A DNA stretch of 6,164 nt. It comes from an uncultured Lachnospiraceae bacterium (GTDB lineage: Bacteria > Bacillota > Clostridia > Lachnospirales > Lachnospiraceae). This document shows positions 6,032 through 6,164 of this stretch, one piece after another (position 1 is the stretch's first letter; each line of letters starts with the position of its first letter). Under the pieces are notes generated by a model that saw nothing but the letters and a program-made list of their open reading frames with translations, was not told the DNA's origin and did no database searches. Location: assembly GCA_900553305.1 (NCBI GenBank), contig USDI01000139.1, positions 1-6,164 on the forward strand. The letters are read 5' to 3'. The position numbers and the translations under genes were made by a program.

Positions 6032-6049
6032 GCAGTGCCATAGAGCACT
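6032..6049 (+). other. Short inverted repeat CAGTGC/GCACTG
   Basis: CAGTGC and GCACTG form a perfect six-base-pair stem around a six-base loop (CATAGA). The sequence after it, ATTTGTATAT, is AT-rich but is not a proper T-run, so this is a poor terminator candidate. It lies between the second and third ATTTGTATAT copies. Confidence 0.35.
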
Positions 6050-6087
6050 GATTTGTATATAAATTGTTCCAAGGAGCCTTAAGTAGA

Positions 6088-6159
6088 TTACTTCTTGATT
6101 CGCAGGTTTGCGATGAGATTTGTGTCGCAGTGACCACAAAGGACCAGGTCACGTGATTT
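6088..6159 (-). pseudogene. Possible C-terminal fragment of a CxxC protein
   Basis: Read on the minus strand, this stretch encodes 23 residues (KSRDLVLCGHC, then DTNLIANLRIKK) ending at TAA (bases 6090-6088). The composition looks protein-like: a CGHC zinc-ribbon-style pair followed by a basic tail. It has no ATG, GTG or TTG start, and an in-frame TAA lies at once upstream at 6162-6160, in a run of five A's on that strand. One more A in that run would open the frame toward the window edge. It may therefore be the end of a convergent gene with a frameshift, a gene remnant, or chance. I do not recognise the family. Confidence 0.25.
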
Positions 6160-6161
6160 TT
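6130..6161 (+). terminator. Weak terminator-like hairpin at the right edge
   Basis: GTGACC (6130-6135) and GGTCAC (6147-6152) are exact inverted complements around an 11-base loop, followed four bases later by five T's (6157-6161). The stem is short, so termination efficiency would be modest. It could end a short rpmJ transcript, but it also overlaps the minus-strand CxxC reading frame, and the match may simply come from coding sequence there. Confidence 0.3.
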
Positions 6162-6164
6162 AAT

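Larger units (their letters stand above)
5792..6060 (+). repeat. Three dispersed copies of ATTTGTATAT around rpmJ
   Basis: The decamer ATTTGTATAT occurs at 5792-5801, 6013-6022 and 6051-6060, one copy before and two after rpmJ. The first lies within the rpmJ promoter spacer. The latter two flank the small inverted repeat at 6032-6049. I did not notice it elsewhere in the window. It may reflect repeated promoter-like AT-rich elements or a leftover small repeat. Function is unknown. Confidence 0.4.
5964..6164. other. Non-coding stretch after rpmJ; expected rpsM not present
   Basis: These 201 bases contain no plus-strand gene I can support. An AAGGAG at 6071-6076 is followed only by short frames that stop within about 12 codons. 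The stretch contains two ATTTGTATAT copies, the CAGTGC inverted repeat, the edge hairpin and the minus-strand CxxC fragment. rpsM, the usual next gene, either begins beyond the edge after an unusually long gap or lies elsewhere in the genome. Confidence 0.6.

Noticed and set aside
6071..6132. Plus-strand small gene after AAGGAG at 6071
   Set aside because: The only nearby start (TTG at 6095) gives a frame of about a dozen codons before TGA, with no recognisable content.
1..6164. tRNA or rRNA genes, CRISPR arrays, insertion sequences, attachment sites
   Set aside because: Reading both strands I found no cloverleaf with a GGTTCGA-type arm, no regularly spaced repeats, no transposase motifs and no terminal inverted repeats.

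Overview
The window is a stretch of the conserved ribosomal-protein super-operon, all on the + strand. It covers the distal part of the spc operon and runs into the start of the alpha-type block. In order it holds the end of rpsH (S8), rplF (L6), rplR (L18), rpsE (S5), rpmD (L30, frame broken), rplO (L15), secY, adk, map, a small KOW-type RNA-binding protein, infA (IF-1) and rpmJ (L36). The organism looks like a Clostridia-class Firmicute, most likely Lachnospiraceae. The reasons are strong AGGAGG-type Shine-Dalgarno sites before most genes, moderately AT-rich coding sequence, a zinc-type adenylate kinase LID, and the small KOW protein between map and infA. The family assignment is inference from protein flavour, not a database match.

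Layout: bases 1-2413 are tightly packed ribosomal-protein genes, with 13-45 nt gaps and a Shine-Dalgarno site in each gap. rplO and secY overlap by one base (TAATG), so the SecYEG channel subunit is translationally coupled to a ribosomal protein. After secY comes the only clear intrinsic-terminator-like hairpin inside the gene series (3754-3806). It separates the ribosomal/Sec block from adk-map-KOW-infA. adk and map are 3 nt apart, map and the KOW gene 12 nt apart, and the KOW gene and infA overlap by 8 nt, so these four behave as one translational unit. A sigma-A-type promoter with an extended -10 lies between infA and rpmJ. Together the genes make ribosome parts, the membrane insertion channel, nucleotide balance (Adk), N-terminal methionine removal from new proteins (MetAP) and translation initiation (IF-1).

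The clearest anomaly is rpmD. Its first 27 codons and last 31 codons are typical L30, but a TCTA-rich 31-base junction replaces the usual short link. It throws the gene out of frame and ends the first frame at a TAG. This could be a real disruption, a sequence or assembly error, or, less likely, a recoded (+1) gene.

The last 201 bases after rpmJ contain no start of rpsM, which usually follows rpmJ. They hold two of the window's three ATTTGTATAT copies, two hairpins, and on the minus strand a short stop-bounded reading frame that looks like the C-terminus of a CxxC protein. I see no mobile element, CRISPR array, tRNA or rRNA. Apart from rpmD and the terminal region this is ordinary housekeeping DNA, and I found no convincing new biological system.
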